Assembly: GCA_902559075.1 (NCBI GenBank)
Contig: CACEGO010000009.1
Coordinates: forward strand, 1 to 34,406
Origin: an uncultured Pelagibacteraceae bacterium
GTDB taxonomy: Bacteria; Pseudomonadota; Alphaproteobacteria; Pelagibacterales; Pelagibacteraceae
Direction: 5' to 3'
DNA: 34,406 nt
A model generated the notes under the pieces. It was not told the origin of the DNA. It searched no databases and was given only the letters and a program-made list of their open reading frames with translations. Positions 26,094 through 34,027 of the stretch are shown piece by piece (the first letter of the stretch is position 1; each line of letters opens with the position of its first letter). The translations under genes and the position numbers were made by a program.

Positions 26094-26690
26094 GTGAATT
26101 TGATAATTAATATTCTCCTTTTTGTTTTTAATTTTCTAGAGAAAATAAATACTTTTTTTTTAAGAATTGGTAGACAGTTTGCGTGGATAGCAATACTTTT
26201 GATGGTGATTGTTATCTTAATACAAGTGTTTTTTAGGTATGTGTTAAATAATGCATTGCCTTGGCCTGATGAGGTAGCCAGATTTTTGATGCTATGGATG
26301 ACTGGATTAATTGCTCCTTCTGCATACAGATGGGGCGGATTTGTATCTATTGATTTATTAGAAAGATTTTTACCAAAACTTATTTCAATATTTTTAACTT
26401 TATTTTTATTGATCGTTTCTCTTTTTGTTTTGGTTATAGGTTTAGAATTAGGTTTTAAACATATAAATGCTGGATGGATATTTAATTCTTCTTCAATAAA
26501 GATTCCTTTTCATTTGATTGGTGGAAAAGCTGAACCGATCAAATTGGCCTGGATGTATATGTCGTTACCTATTGGAATTATTTTTCTAATTTCAGTAAAT
26601 GTTGAATTAATTTTAAGAAATATTCTTACTAATTTTACTAAATTAGATTTACCTGAAGATTACGATAAACAAAAGCTGGAGACCCAATAA
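26094..26690 (+). CDS. dctQ: TRAP transporter small permease, DctQ family
   Basis: Small membrane subunit (198 aa) with four hydrophobic segments and the family motif NNALPWPDEVARFLMLWMTGL. The start is a GTG at 26094 (a TTG at 26100 is a close alternative); there is no in-frame ATG near. A weak TTGTAT/TAAATT pair lies just upstream. Its stop shares one base with the dctM start, so QM are made together. A loop of about 35 residues after FLELGFKHINAGW precedes the last segment. Confidence 0.92.
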   Translation: MNLIINILLFVFNFLEKINTFFLRIGRQFAWIAILLMVIVILIQVFFRYVLNNALPWPDEVARFLMLWMTGLIAPSAYRWGGFVSIDLLERFLPKLISIFLTLFLLIVSLFVLVIGLELGFKHINAGWIFNSSSIKIPFHLIGGKAEPIKLAWMYMSLPIGIIFLISVNVELILRNILTNFTKLDLPEDYDKQKLETQ

Positions 26691-27979
26691 TGTTAGTTTG
26701 GTTTCTTCCATTGTTTTTATTATTTTTATTAATTGGTTTACCAGTATTTTTTGGGTTATTAGCAGCTCCTGGAATTTTGCTTTGGTTAAATGATCAGGCT
26801 AGAGACGGTGCGATGTTGTACAGGAATATCTATAATGGGATAGATAGCTTTCCTTTAATGGCTATACCATTTTTTATGTTAGCTGGTGAATTAATGAACA
26901 GAGGCGGAATAACTCATCGACTAGTAGAATTTAGTCAGGCGATGATGGGACATTTAAAAGGTGGATTGGCTCACGTCAATGTATTGACTTCAATGTTATT
27001 TGCTGGATTATCTGGTTCAGCTGTAGCCGATACATCGGCAATTGGGTCAATGTTAATTCCAGCAATGGAAAAGCAAGGATATACAAAAAAATTTGCTGCA
27101 GCTATTACAGCAGCTAGTTCGGTAATTGGACCAATCATACCACCATCAGGGATAATGATTATTTATGCTTATGTGATGGGTGAGAGTGTTGCAGCTTTAT
27201 TTTTAGCTGGCATTGTACCTGGTGTTTTAGTTGGAGTCAGTTTGATGATTACAATAAAATTTATGGCAAAGAGATATAATTTTCCAGCAGTAACAGAAAA
27301 AACAACTTGGAGCCAAAGAGGGAAGGCGTCTCTAAAAGCTTTTTTCCCTTTAATGACTCCAGTTATAATCTTAGGTGGTATTCTTGGTGGAATATTCACA
27401 CCAACAGAAGCCTCTGCTGTTGCTGCTGCTTACGCAATGTTTATAGGATTATTTGTTTTAAAATCATTAAAATGGAAAGATGTTCCTAAAGTGATGACAA
27501 AAGCTGCTATGGTATCTTCAGTAGTTCTTCTTTTAGTTGGAGCTGCAATGGCTTTTAAAACAGTTGTAAGTTTATCGCATGCACCAGAGCATCTTGCTGC
27601 ATTTGTTTTAGGGTTAACTGACAATCCATATATTTTATTATTTTTGATAAATATTTTATTATTTGTTGTTGGAATGTTTTTAGATGCAGGTCCAGCAATA
27701 ATAATTTTAGGACCAATTCTTGGACCAGTTTTTGTTGAGTTAGGGGTTCATCCAGTTCATTTTGCAATTATTATGTCTGTAAATTTAACAGTAGGTTTAG
27801 CAACGCCGCCAATGGGACTAGTTTTATTTGTTGCATCTTCGGTATCTGGTGAAAGAGTAGAAACGATAGCAAAAGCTATATTGCCATTTTTAGCTGTAGA
27901 AGCTATAGTAATATTTTTAATTACCTATTTTCCATCAATCTCAATGACTATTCCTTTAATTACTGGATTTGCAAAATAA
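26690..27979 (+). CDS. dctM: TRAP transporter large permease, DctM family
   Basis: Ion-driven transport channel subunit (429 aa, about twelve hydrophobic segments). Landmarks are FPLMAIPFFMLAGELMNRGG, GLSGSAVADTSAIGSMLIPAM, GPIIPPSG, GGIFTPTEASAVAAAYA, FLDAGPAIIILGPILGP and GLATPPMGLVLFVAS. These conserved loops define the DctM fold; they do not show the substrate. Full length. It is followed by an 88-base gap that may hold a separate promoter for dctP. Confidence 0.95.
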   Translation: MLVWFLPLFLLFLLIGLPVFFGLLAAPGILLWLNDQARDGAMLYRNIYNGIDSFPLMAIPFFMLAGELMNRGGITHRLVEFSQAMMGHLKGGLAHVNVLTSMLFAGLSGSAVADTSAIGSMLIPAMEKQGYTKKFAAAITAASSVIGPIIPPSGIMIIYAYVMGESVAALFLAGIVPGVLVGVSLMITIKFMAKRYNFPAVTEKTTWSQRGKASLKAFFPLMTPVIILGGILGGIFTPTEASAVAAAYAMFIGLFVLKSLKWKDVPKVMTKAAMVSSVVLLLVGAAMAFKTVVSLSHAPEHLAAFVLGLTDNPYILLFLINILLFVVGMFLDAGPAIIILGPILGPVFVELGVHPVHFAIIMSVNLTVGLATPPMGLVLFVASSVSGERVETIAKAILPFLAVEAIVIFLITYFPSISMTIPLITGFAK

Positions 27980-28002
27980 ACTAAATTTTTTTTACTAGTC
28001 GA

Positions 28003-28031
28003 TAGACTCTCTTAATCAATTTAAGTATAGT
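28003..28031 (+). promoter_or_regulatory. Possible dctP promoter
   Basis: TAGACT (28003-28008) and TATAGT (28026-28031) are 17 bases apart, in the gap between dctM and dctP. A GAGAGGG ribosome binding site follows at 28053-28059, about nine bases before the ATG. A separate promoter would allow the binding protein to be made in excess of the permease, as is usual. Confidence 0.4.
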
Positions 28032-28067
28032 TTATATACATAAATATTTAATGAGAGGGAAATAATT

Positions 28068-29120
28068 ATGAGTAAAATAATAAAATCATTTTTTTCATTA
28101 TTATTCTTATTAAGTTTTACTGCATCAGTTTCAGCTGCAGACTATAACTTAAGAATGACAATGAACTCAAATGATCAAGACGAAGATTATGATGGTGCTG
28201 TAGTATTTAAAAACTATGTTGAAGCAGCATCAAATGGAAAAATAGCTGTAGAACTATTTGTAGGTACACAACTTTGTTCAAAAGGTGCAGAGTGTTTACA
28301 AGGTGTATCTGATGGAAGTATAGATATTTATATTTCTACTTCAGGAGGAGCCGCAGGTGTATTCCCATATGTTCAAGTTTTAGATTTACCTTATTTAATG
28401 GCTGATGATAGGATTGCTGAAGATGTTATGCAGGGTGATTTCGTAAGAACAATGAGAAAAATGGCTCTAAAAGACTCTAATGACTCAATTAGGTTGATGA
28501 CAATTGGAAACACTGGAGGATGGAGAAATTTTGCAAATACAAAAAGAAGAATTGCAAATCCATCTGACATGAAGGGATTAAAAATCAGAACAGTTGTAGC
28601 TGATTTACCTCAAGAGCTTGTAAGAGCATTAGGTGCATCACCAACTCCTATTCCTTGGCCTGAATTATTTACATCATTTCAAACTGGTGTAGTTGAGGGT
28701 TCTAAAAATGGAATAACTGACATTATGAATATGAAGTTTCCTGATGCAGGTCTAAAATATGTAACATTAGACGGCCATGCATATATGGGAGCTTTATGGT
28801 GGATGAATAATGCAAAATATGAATCTATGTCATCAGATCTTAAAAAAGTTGTGACTGACGGGTTTTACGCTCTACAACAAGCGACTTTTGCATCTCCAAA
28901 AAGAAAATCAATCAAAGCATATGAAGATTTTGTAGCAGGAGGTGGAGATTTATATGTTCCAACGCCTGATCAAAAAGCTAGTTTCAAAAAAGCTGCTAGC
29001 CCAGTTTATGATTGGTTTAAATCTAATGTTAAAGGCGGAGGAGAAATCTTTAACGCTTTAACTAGTGCAGTTTCTGATGCAGAGAAAAGAGCATCAAGTG
29101 CTTACAAAAAAGATTTATAA
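28068..29120 (+). CDS. dctP: TRAP transporter periplasmic binding protein, DctP family
   Basis: Extracytoplasmic solute receptor (350 aa). A Sec signal peptide with a Phe/Leu-rich core is cleaved after VSA (residue ~23). The mature part has GAVVFKNYVEAASNGKIAVELFVGTQL, the KGLKIRTV Arg segment that usually holds the ligand carboxylate, and PIPWPELFTSFQTGVVEG. The conserved Arg points to a carboxylate ligand. C70 and C76 lie six residues apart and could form a disulfide in the periplasm. It has a clear Shine-Dalgarno. Neighbouring hydroxyacid and polyol dehydrogenases hint at a sugar acid or hydroxyacid substrate. Confidence 0.94.
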   Translation: MSKIIKSFFSLLFLLSFTASVSAADYNLRMTMNSNDQDEDYDGAVVFKNYVEAASNGKIAVELFVGTQLCSKGAECLQGVSDGSIDIYISTSGGAAGVFPYVQVLDLPYLMADDRIAEDVMQGDFVRTMRKMALKDSNDSIRLMTIGNTGGWRNFANTKRRIANPSDMKGLKIRTVVADLPQELVRALGASPTPIPWPELFTSFQTGVVEGSKNGITDIMNMKFPDAGLKYVTLDGHAYMGALWWMNNAKYESMSSDLKKVVTDGFYALQQATFASPKRKSIKAYEDFVAGGGDLYVPTPDQKASFKKAASPVYDWFKSNVKGGGEIFNALTSAVSDAEKRASSAYKKDL

Positions 29121-29133
29121 TTTTTAATTAATT

Positions 29134-29163
29134 TAATGGGGCGGATATTTATTCGCCCTATTA
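29134..29163. terminator. Strong hairpin between dctP and sel1 gene
   Basis: Bases 29134-29146 pair with 29151-29163 around a four-base loop: 13 pairs including two G-U, with a GGGGC core that is conspicuous in this A/T-rich DNA. It includes the stop codon of the convergent Sel1 gene. It probably ends or shields transcripts from both sides; the following U-run is weak on either strand. Confidence 0.6.
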
Positions 29164-29631
29164 TCTAAAAGGATATATCCAGGATTTATAATCTTTTATG
29201 AGAATATGAGCTTTTTCAATTTGTTCAGGAGTCATTTTTTTAATTACTTCTTCCTGAGAAATTGCAGCATCAGGGTCTCCTCCAATAGCAGACAAACCAT
29301 ACCACATGTAAGCTCTAACAAGATCAGGAGCAGGGAGTCCTCTTCCAATTTCATAATACCATCCAACTCCGGATTGAGCACCAGGATGACCTTTCATAGA
29401 AGATCTCAGATACCATTCAAAAGCCCTAACGTCATCTCTCTCAACACCAAGACCCATAGCATACATAATTCCAATAAGCTCCTCTGCATCAGCATTCCCA
29501 GATCTAGCTGCTGGCATAAGCTCTTCCATAGCTTCTTTAAATTTTCCTTCCTCCATCAAATCTCGAGCATTTTCTATTTCTGCAAAAACTACGGATGGAA
29601 GAAACAAAAGTATAAAAAGATATTTAATCAT
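29161..29631 (-). CDS. Exported Sel1-repeat protein
   Basis: 156-residue protein with a signal peptide (hydrophobic core FILLFLPSVVFA, cleavage near residue 17) and two to three Sel1-like (TPR-related) repeats: AEELIGIMYAMGLGVERDD with AFEWYLRSSMKG, then SGVGWYYEIGRGLPAPDL with AYMWYGLSA. Such repeats bind other proteins, so a periplasmic adaptor role is likely; the partner is unknown. Head-to-head with, and overlapping the likely 5' end of, the di-haem peroxidase gene, with which it may be functionally linked. Confidence 0.87.
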   Translation of the reverse strand: MIKYLFILLFLPSVVFAEIENARDLMEEGKFKEAMEELMPAARSGNADAEELIGIMYAMGLGVERDDVRAFEWYLRSSMKGHPGAQSGVGWYYEIGRGLPAPDLVRAYMWYGLSAIGGDPDAAISQEEVIKKMTPEQIEKAHILIKDYKSWIYPFR

Positions 29632-30969
29632 TTAAAAATAATAATATTTATAATTCCATTTTTAATTTCAGTAAATAAAACTTACGCAACAGAATTACCA
29701 AAACCATTAAAGAGCGATGATTTCCATGAAGTTGATATAGAAAAAGTTAAAATTGGAAGACTTTTATTTCATGATAAAATTTTATCTGCAAATCGAAATA
29801 TTGCATGCGCAACGTGTCATAGTCATGATTTAGGGGGTTCAGATGGACTCTCATTGGGTATTGGTGAAGGAGGCCAAGGTATAGGATTAGAGAGAACTGC
29901 AGGCAAGGGTGATGATAAAATAAAAAAACGAATTCCAAGAAATGCTTTAGCTTTATGGAATTTAGGATTTAAAGACATAACTACCTTGTTGCATGATGGG
30001 AGGGTAACTAAATCGAATATATTTGGTAACGGTTTTAATACACCTGCTCAAGAAGCTCTTCCTAAAGGACTAGATAATATAGTTGCAGTTCAAGCTTTAT
30101 TTCCAATGACAAGACAGTTTGAGATGGCAGGAAATCCAGGTGAAAATGAAATTATAGGTTTGGTCTCAAAAGTTGGAAAAGATAGTATGAGAATCGATAG
30201 AGTTTGGCCTGTAATTACCCACAGGATCAGAGGAATTCCAGAATATGTTGAATTATTTAAAAATGCTTTTGAAGATGTAAACAGTCCTCTAGATATTAAC
30301 ATTACACATATTGTTAATTCGATTGCTGCATTTGAAATTCATGAATGGACATCTTTCGACTCTCCCTTTGACGAATATTTAAATGGAGATAAACAAGCTT
30401 TAACTTTAAAGCAAATAAATGGGATGAATTTATTTTATGGAAAAGCAAACTGTAGTTCATGTCATTCAGGATCTTTGTTGTCAGATCAAAAATTTCATTC
30501 AATAGGAATTCCCCAATTTGGTCCTGGAAGGACACGGCCTTTTGATCCTTATGCACGTGACGTTGGACGAATGGTCGAAACGGATAATATAAACGATATG
30601 TATAAATTTAAAACGCCAGCATTAAGAAATGTTTCTTTAACAGCTCCCTACGGTCATAATGGTGCTTATCCAACTTTAAAATCAATAATTAAGCATCATT
30701 TAAATCCAATAAAAATGAATAAGAGTTGGAAACCTGAATATGCAAATTTACCTAAAGCACCTTGGTTACAAGAAATTGATTTTGTAACTTTTTCAGACAA
30801 AAGGGAACAAGACAGAATTCTATCAAGCATTGACATACAGCCTATAGACTTGAATGATAAAGAAATTGATCAACTTGTTTCTTTCCTCGAATCTTTAACT
30901 GGCAGAAGTGGAAATCAAAGACCGCTAGGTAAACCAGATAAAGTGCCAAGTGGACTAAGTATTGATTAA
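29620..30969 (+). CDS. Di-haem cytochrome c peroxidase/MauG family protein, start codon abnormal
   Basis: Periplasmic c-type cytochrome. Two CxxCH haem sites are clear: NIACATCHSHDLGG early, and ANCSSCHSGSLLSD in the second half. KTPALRNVSLTAPYGHNGAYPTL is the family's C-terminal signature. PFDEYLNGD and a Ser/Pro-rich end follow. The export signal (Lys-rich stretch, then IIIFIIPFLISV and cleavage before TELPKP) is encoded from about 29614, but no in-frame ATG, GTG or TTG lies near. The next upstream is at 29386, inside the antisense Sel1 gene. The start at 29620 (ATA) is only a placeholder. Either a rare start, a frameshift or a damaged gene is implied. Confidence 0.8.
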   Translation: MFNHLKIIIFIIPFLISVNKTYATELPKPLKSDDFHEVDIEKVKIGRLLFHDKILSANRNIACATCHSHDLGGSDGLSLGIGEGGQGIGLERTAGKGDDKIKKRIPRNALALWNLGFKDITTLLHDGRVTKSNIFGNGFNTPAQEALPKGLDNIVAVQALFPMTRQFEMAGNPGENEIIGLVSKVGKDSMRIDRVWPVITHRIRGIPEYVELFKNAFEDVNSPLDINITHIVNSIAAFEIHEWTSFDSPFDEYLNGDKQALTLKQINGMNLFYGKANCSSCHSGSLLSDQKFHSIGIPQFGPGRTRPFDPYARDVGRMVETDNINDMYKFKTPALRNVSLTAPYGHNGAYPTLKSIIKHHLNPIKMNKSWKPEYANLPKAPWLQEIDFVTFSDKREQDRILSSIDIQPIDLNDKEIDQLVSFLESLTGRSGNQRPLGKPDKVPSGLSID

Positions 30970-30999
30970 GTTTTTAAATTAAACTGATACAAACAGAAT

Positions 31000-32082
31000 A
31001 TGAAAAAAATAAAATATGGAATTATTGGAGCAGGGACAATGGCTCGAGAACATATTTTAAATATATCATTAATTGATAATGCTGAAGTAGTTGCACTTGC
31101 TGATCCTTATGAAGATTCATTAAATCAGTGTAAAAAAATTCTAAAAACAAAAGTTTTTTGTTTTAAAAATCATTTAGAAATGATTGAAAAAAATATTGTT
31201 GACGTATACTTAATTTCATCTCCTAACTTTACTCATATAGAAATCTTGAAAGATGTAATCAAAACTAAAAAACACATATTAGTAGAAAAACCATTATGCA
31301 CTAATACAAAAAATTGTTCAGAAATAAAAAAACTTACAAAAGATTATCCTTCAGTATTTTGGATTGCAATGGAGTACAGGTATATGCCACCAGTTTCAAA
31401 ATTTATTCATGAAATTCATAATAACAAAATTGGAGATTTAAAAACTTTAACCATAAGAGAACATAGGTTTCCTTTTTTGAAAAAAGTAAATAATTGGAAT
31501 CGTTTTGAGAAAAATACTGGCGGTACTCTTGTTGAAAAATGCTGTCATTTCTTTGATTTAATGAGATTGATTATTCGAAGTAAGCCAATCAGCGTTTATG
31601 CAAGTGGTGGTCAAGACGTTAACCATTTAGATGAAATATATAATGGAAAAAAACCAGACATCATTGATAATGCCTATGTGATTGTAAATTTTGAAAATGG
31701 AGCAAGAAGTTTGCTTGAGCTTTGTATGTTTGCAGAAAATTCTGACATGCAAGAAGAGCTCGTGGCCACAGGAAATAAAGGAAAAATTGAAACCTCAGTT
31801 CCTTCTAACGACTCAGGTAAAACTTCATCAAATTTAAGGATTGGAATGAGAGATGGCAAAACATACATCGAAAATATTGAGGTAGATAAAAAAATTATTG
31901 AAGCTGGTCACCATCATGGATCAACTTATTACGAACACTTAGCCTTTTTGAAATCTATTGAAAATAATTCAGATCCAGAAGTTTCATTAGAAGATGGTTT
32001 AATTGCTGTTGCTGTGGGAGAGGCTGCAGAACAATCAATAAAACAAGGTCGATTAATAAATCTAGAGGAAATAATTAATTAA
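31000..32082 (+). CDS. Gfo/Idh/MocA family oxidoreductase
   Basis: Third NAD(P)-dependent dehydrogenase of this class (360 aa). The Rossmann motif is GIIGAGTMAREHIL, catalytic K97 sits in VEKPLCTN, and the second motif is GGTLVEKCCHFFDLMRL with the active-site His. The domain between holds AMEYRYMPPVSKFI. The C-terminal GHHHGSTYYEHLAFLKSIE may contribute to the active site. It differs from the other two in its N-terminal loop and catalytic block. The substrate is unknown. It converges on the next hydroxyacid dehydrogenase through an 8-base palindrome. Confidence 0.88.
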   Translation: MKKIKYGIIGAGTMAREHILNISLIDNAEVVALADPYEDSLNQCKKILKTKVFCFKNHLEMIEKNIVDVYLISSPNFTHIEILKDVIKTKKHILVEKPLCTNTKNCSEIKKLTKDYPSVFWIAMEYRYMPPVSKFIHEIHNNKIGDLKTLTIREHRFPFLKKVNNWNRFEKNTGGTLVEKCCHFFDLMRLIIRSKPISVYASGGQDVNHLDEIYNGKKPDIIDNAYVIVNFENGARSLLELCMFAENSDMQEELVATGNKGKIETSVPSNDSGKTSSNLRIGMRDGKTYIENIEVDKKIIEAGHHHGSTYYEHLAFLKSIENNSDPEVSLEDGLIAVAVGEAAEQSIKQGRLINLEEIIN

Positions 32083-32998
32083 AAAAATCTGTAATTTTTT
32101 TTACTATAAAATTACTTACTCTAATGTTTGACTCTGTTGTTACACCAGAGATATGAGGTGTTAAAATACAATTCATACCTGGTTTTATTTTGTTATAAAA
32201 TTCACTTTCTATTGGCTCGTTCTCAAACACGTCTAGAGCAAAGCCAGAAATAATATTTTCATGATAAGCGTTTATTAAATCACTCTCATTTATGATACCT
32301 CCTCTAGAGGTATTTATTATAATTGGGTTATTTTTCATTTGAGAAAATGATGACTTATTTATCATATTTTTTGTTTCATCTGTTAAAGGCAGATGTATGG
32401 AAATGATATCTGATTTTTCATATATCTCGTTTAAACCTGATAATTTAGCGTCAATTTCTTTATCATTTATTTCCTTAATATAAGGATCGTAGGCTAAAAT
32501 CTTTAAACCGTTTTTTGAAGAATACTCAGCAACTTTTTTTCCAATTGTCCCAAATCCTATTATCCCTAAATTCTTTTGATTTATTTCTGTCGACTTTATT
32601 GTTGTTCTGGGCCATTCACCATTAATAGTTCCACTATGAAACATTGGAATTTTTTTAATAAGAGACATAGATGAAGAAACAACATATTCAGCAACAGAGT
32701 CAGCATTCATTCCTGTAGCTGGTTGAACATGAATATCTTTATTTTTGCAATATTCTGTATCTATGTTGTCTAAACCAACACCTAATCTTCCAATAAATTT
32801 TAACTTTGATGCATTTTTTAAAATATCTGAATTCACCTGAGTTTTATTTCTTACAATTAATCCATCATATTCTTTAATTATTTCTTCAAGCTCCAGTTTG
32901 TTTTCACATAATTTTTCCTCATATTTAACATCAAATTTTTTCTTTAAATTATCTAAACTATTTTGATTGATAAATTCCGTAATTAAAATTTTAATCAT
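32075..32998 (-). CDS. D-2-hydroxyacid dehydrogenase (NAD-dependent)
   Basis: Second 2-hydroxyacid dehydrogenase (307 aa). The nucleotide site is GFGTIGKKVAE; catalytic residues are Arg in NTSRGGI, Glu in DVFENEP and His in TPHISGV. LRVGLDNIDTEYCK-type sequence and VAEYVVSSSMSL match the family. It lacks an ACT domain. It is similar in design to the enzyme at 25017-25982 but clearly not a recent copy. It lies directly downstream of the PhyH oxygenase with a 14-base gap on the same strand, so the pair may form an operon. Confidence 0.9.
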   Translation of the reverse strand: MIKILITEFINQNSLDNLKKKFDVKYEEKLCENKLELEEIIKEYDGLIVRNKTQVNSDILKNASKLKFIGRLGVGLDNIDTEYCKNKDIHVQPATGMNADSVAEYVVSSSMSLIKKIPMFHSGTINGEWPRTTIKSTEINQKNLGIIGFGTIGKKVAEYSSKNGLKILAYDPYIKEINDKEIDAKLSGLNEIYEKSDIISIHLPLTDETKNMINKSSFSQMKNNPIIINTSRGGIINESDLINAYHENIISGFALDVFENEPIESEFYNKIKPGMNCILTPHISGVTTESNIRVSNFIVKKITDFFN

Positions 32999-33012
32999 TA
33001 ATTTATTAAATA

Positions 33013-33999
33013 TTAGACTAAATTAGATAAGTCTTTTTTATTATCCTTGTATGTTGGTAGCGGATATTTAAAGGCAAATTTTCTAGGAATGCATTTTTCC
33101 TTAGCTTTTTCCCATAGAGACAGCCATTGTTTAAAGTTTTGTACTTTAAGATTTTTTTTATTTTTACTTCTAACATAAAAGTTTGGAAGTGGTTCCCTTC
33201 CCGATGGTTGACCAGCAATATTATATCTTAGATCAGCACTTATTCTAAAATCATTTGATCTATTTGGTAAAGAGCAGTGTATAGAATGTTTGTGCAATAA
33301 TATTACATCACCAACGTTTGCTTCTAAATGAATATGCTCCATATCGTCAAGTAATTCACTATTTTTTAATTCTACTTGACCTCTATATCCTGATACATGA
33401 TTTAATAATCCCATTTTATTTATTTTTTTTACTGTAATCATACATCCATTTTTCCTAGTAGTTTTAGTAAAAGGTATCCAGACAGTAACCATGTCGGTTA
33501 ATTTTTGTCCTCTAGAATTTAAAACTGCAGCATCTTGATGCCACGGTGTTCTACCACTTAAACCATCATGAATTGATCCTTTAGGTAATTTTTTTTCAGG
33601 TTGTTTAATTCTGGTATTTTGAACAGGGTTAGACATTATTTCTTTACCCAAAATTTTTTCTACAACGTCCAAAATATTTTTATTATTAATTAAATTCCAT
33701 AATGATTGAGTAGCAAAATAATCGCTATCTTTTTTTACGTGGTCTCTTGGCAATCGGGTATTAAAATACTGATCCAAATCGTAAATATTAAGCTTTGAGA
33801 TATAAGAATATTTTTTTTTAAAATCGAAATTAAGAACTTTTTTTATATCTTTTTTTTTTGCATATTTTTGGATAAGACAATCCATAACAAATTCCATATC
33901 ATTTAGAATTGGTTTTAAGTCTCTTCTAAAATTAAGTACATTTTTAACAATCAAGTACCCATTCTCATATAATTTTTTCTTAAGCCTATTTGTCATCAT
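33013..33999 (-). CDS. Phytanoyl-CoA dioxygenase (PhyH) family oxygenase
   Basis: 328-residue Fe(II)/2OG dioxygenase. The HxD motif is H154 and D156 in TPWHQDAAV, the distal His is H241 in HKHSIHCSLPN, and R252 lies in NDFRISADLRYN. VTVWIPFTKTTRKNGCM is the usual strand pair. The N terminus is Lys-rich, with the family opening YENGYLIVKNVL. Residue 1 or 2 may be the start (two ATGs in a row). It is upstream of the hydroxyacid dehydrogenase on the same strand. The substrate is unknown. Confidence 0.88.
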   Translation of the reverse strand: MMTNRLKKKLYENGYLIVKNVLNFRRDLKPILNDMEFVMDCLIQKYAKKKDIKKVLNFDFKKKYSYISKLNIYDLDQYFNTRLPRDHVKKDSDYFATQSLWNLINNKNILDVVEKILGKEIMSNPVQNTRIKQPEKKLPKGSIHDGLSGRTPWHQDAAVLNSRGQKLTDMVTVWIPFTKTTRKNGCMITVKKINKMGLLNHVSGYRGQVELKNSELLDDMEHIHLEANVGDVILLHKHSIHCSLPNRSNDFRISADLRYNIAGQPSGREPLPNFYVRSKNKKNLKVQNFKQWLSLWEKAKEKCIPRKFAFKYPLPTYKDNKKDLSNLV

Positions 34000-34027
34000 T
34001 AAAATTTATTTTATCATTAACAATATT

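Noticed and set aside
27169-27767. Several small antisense frames in dctM
   Set aside because: All overlie a well-supported membrane protein gene and show no recognisable features.
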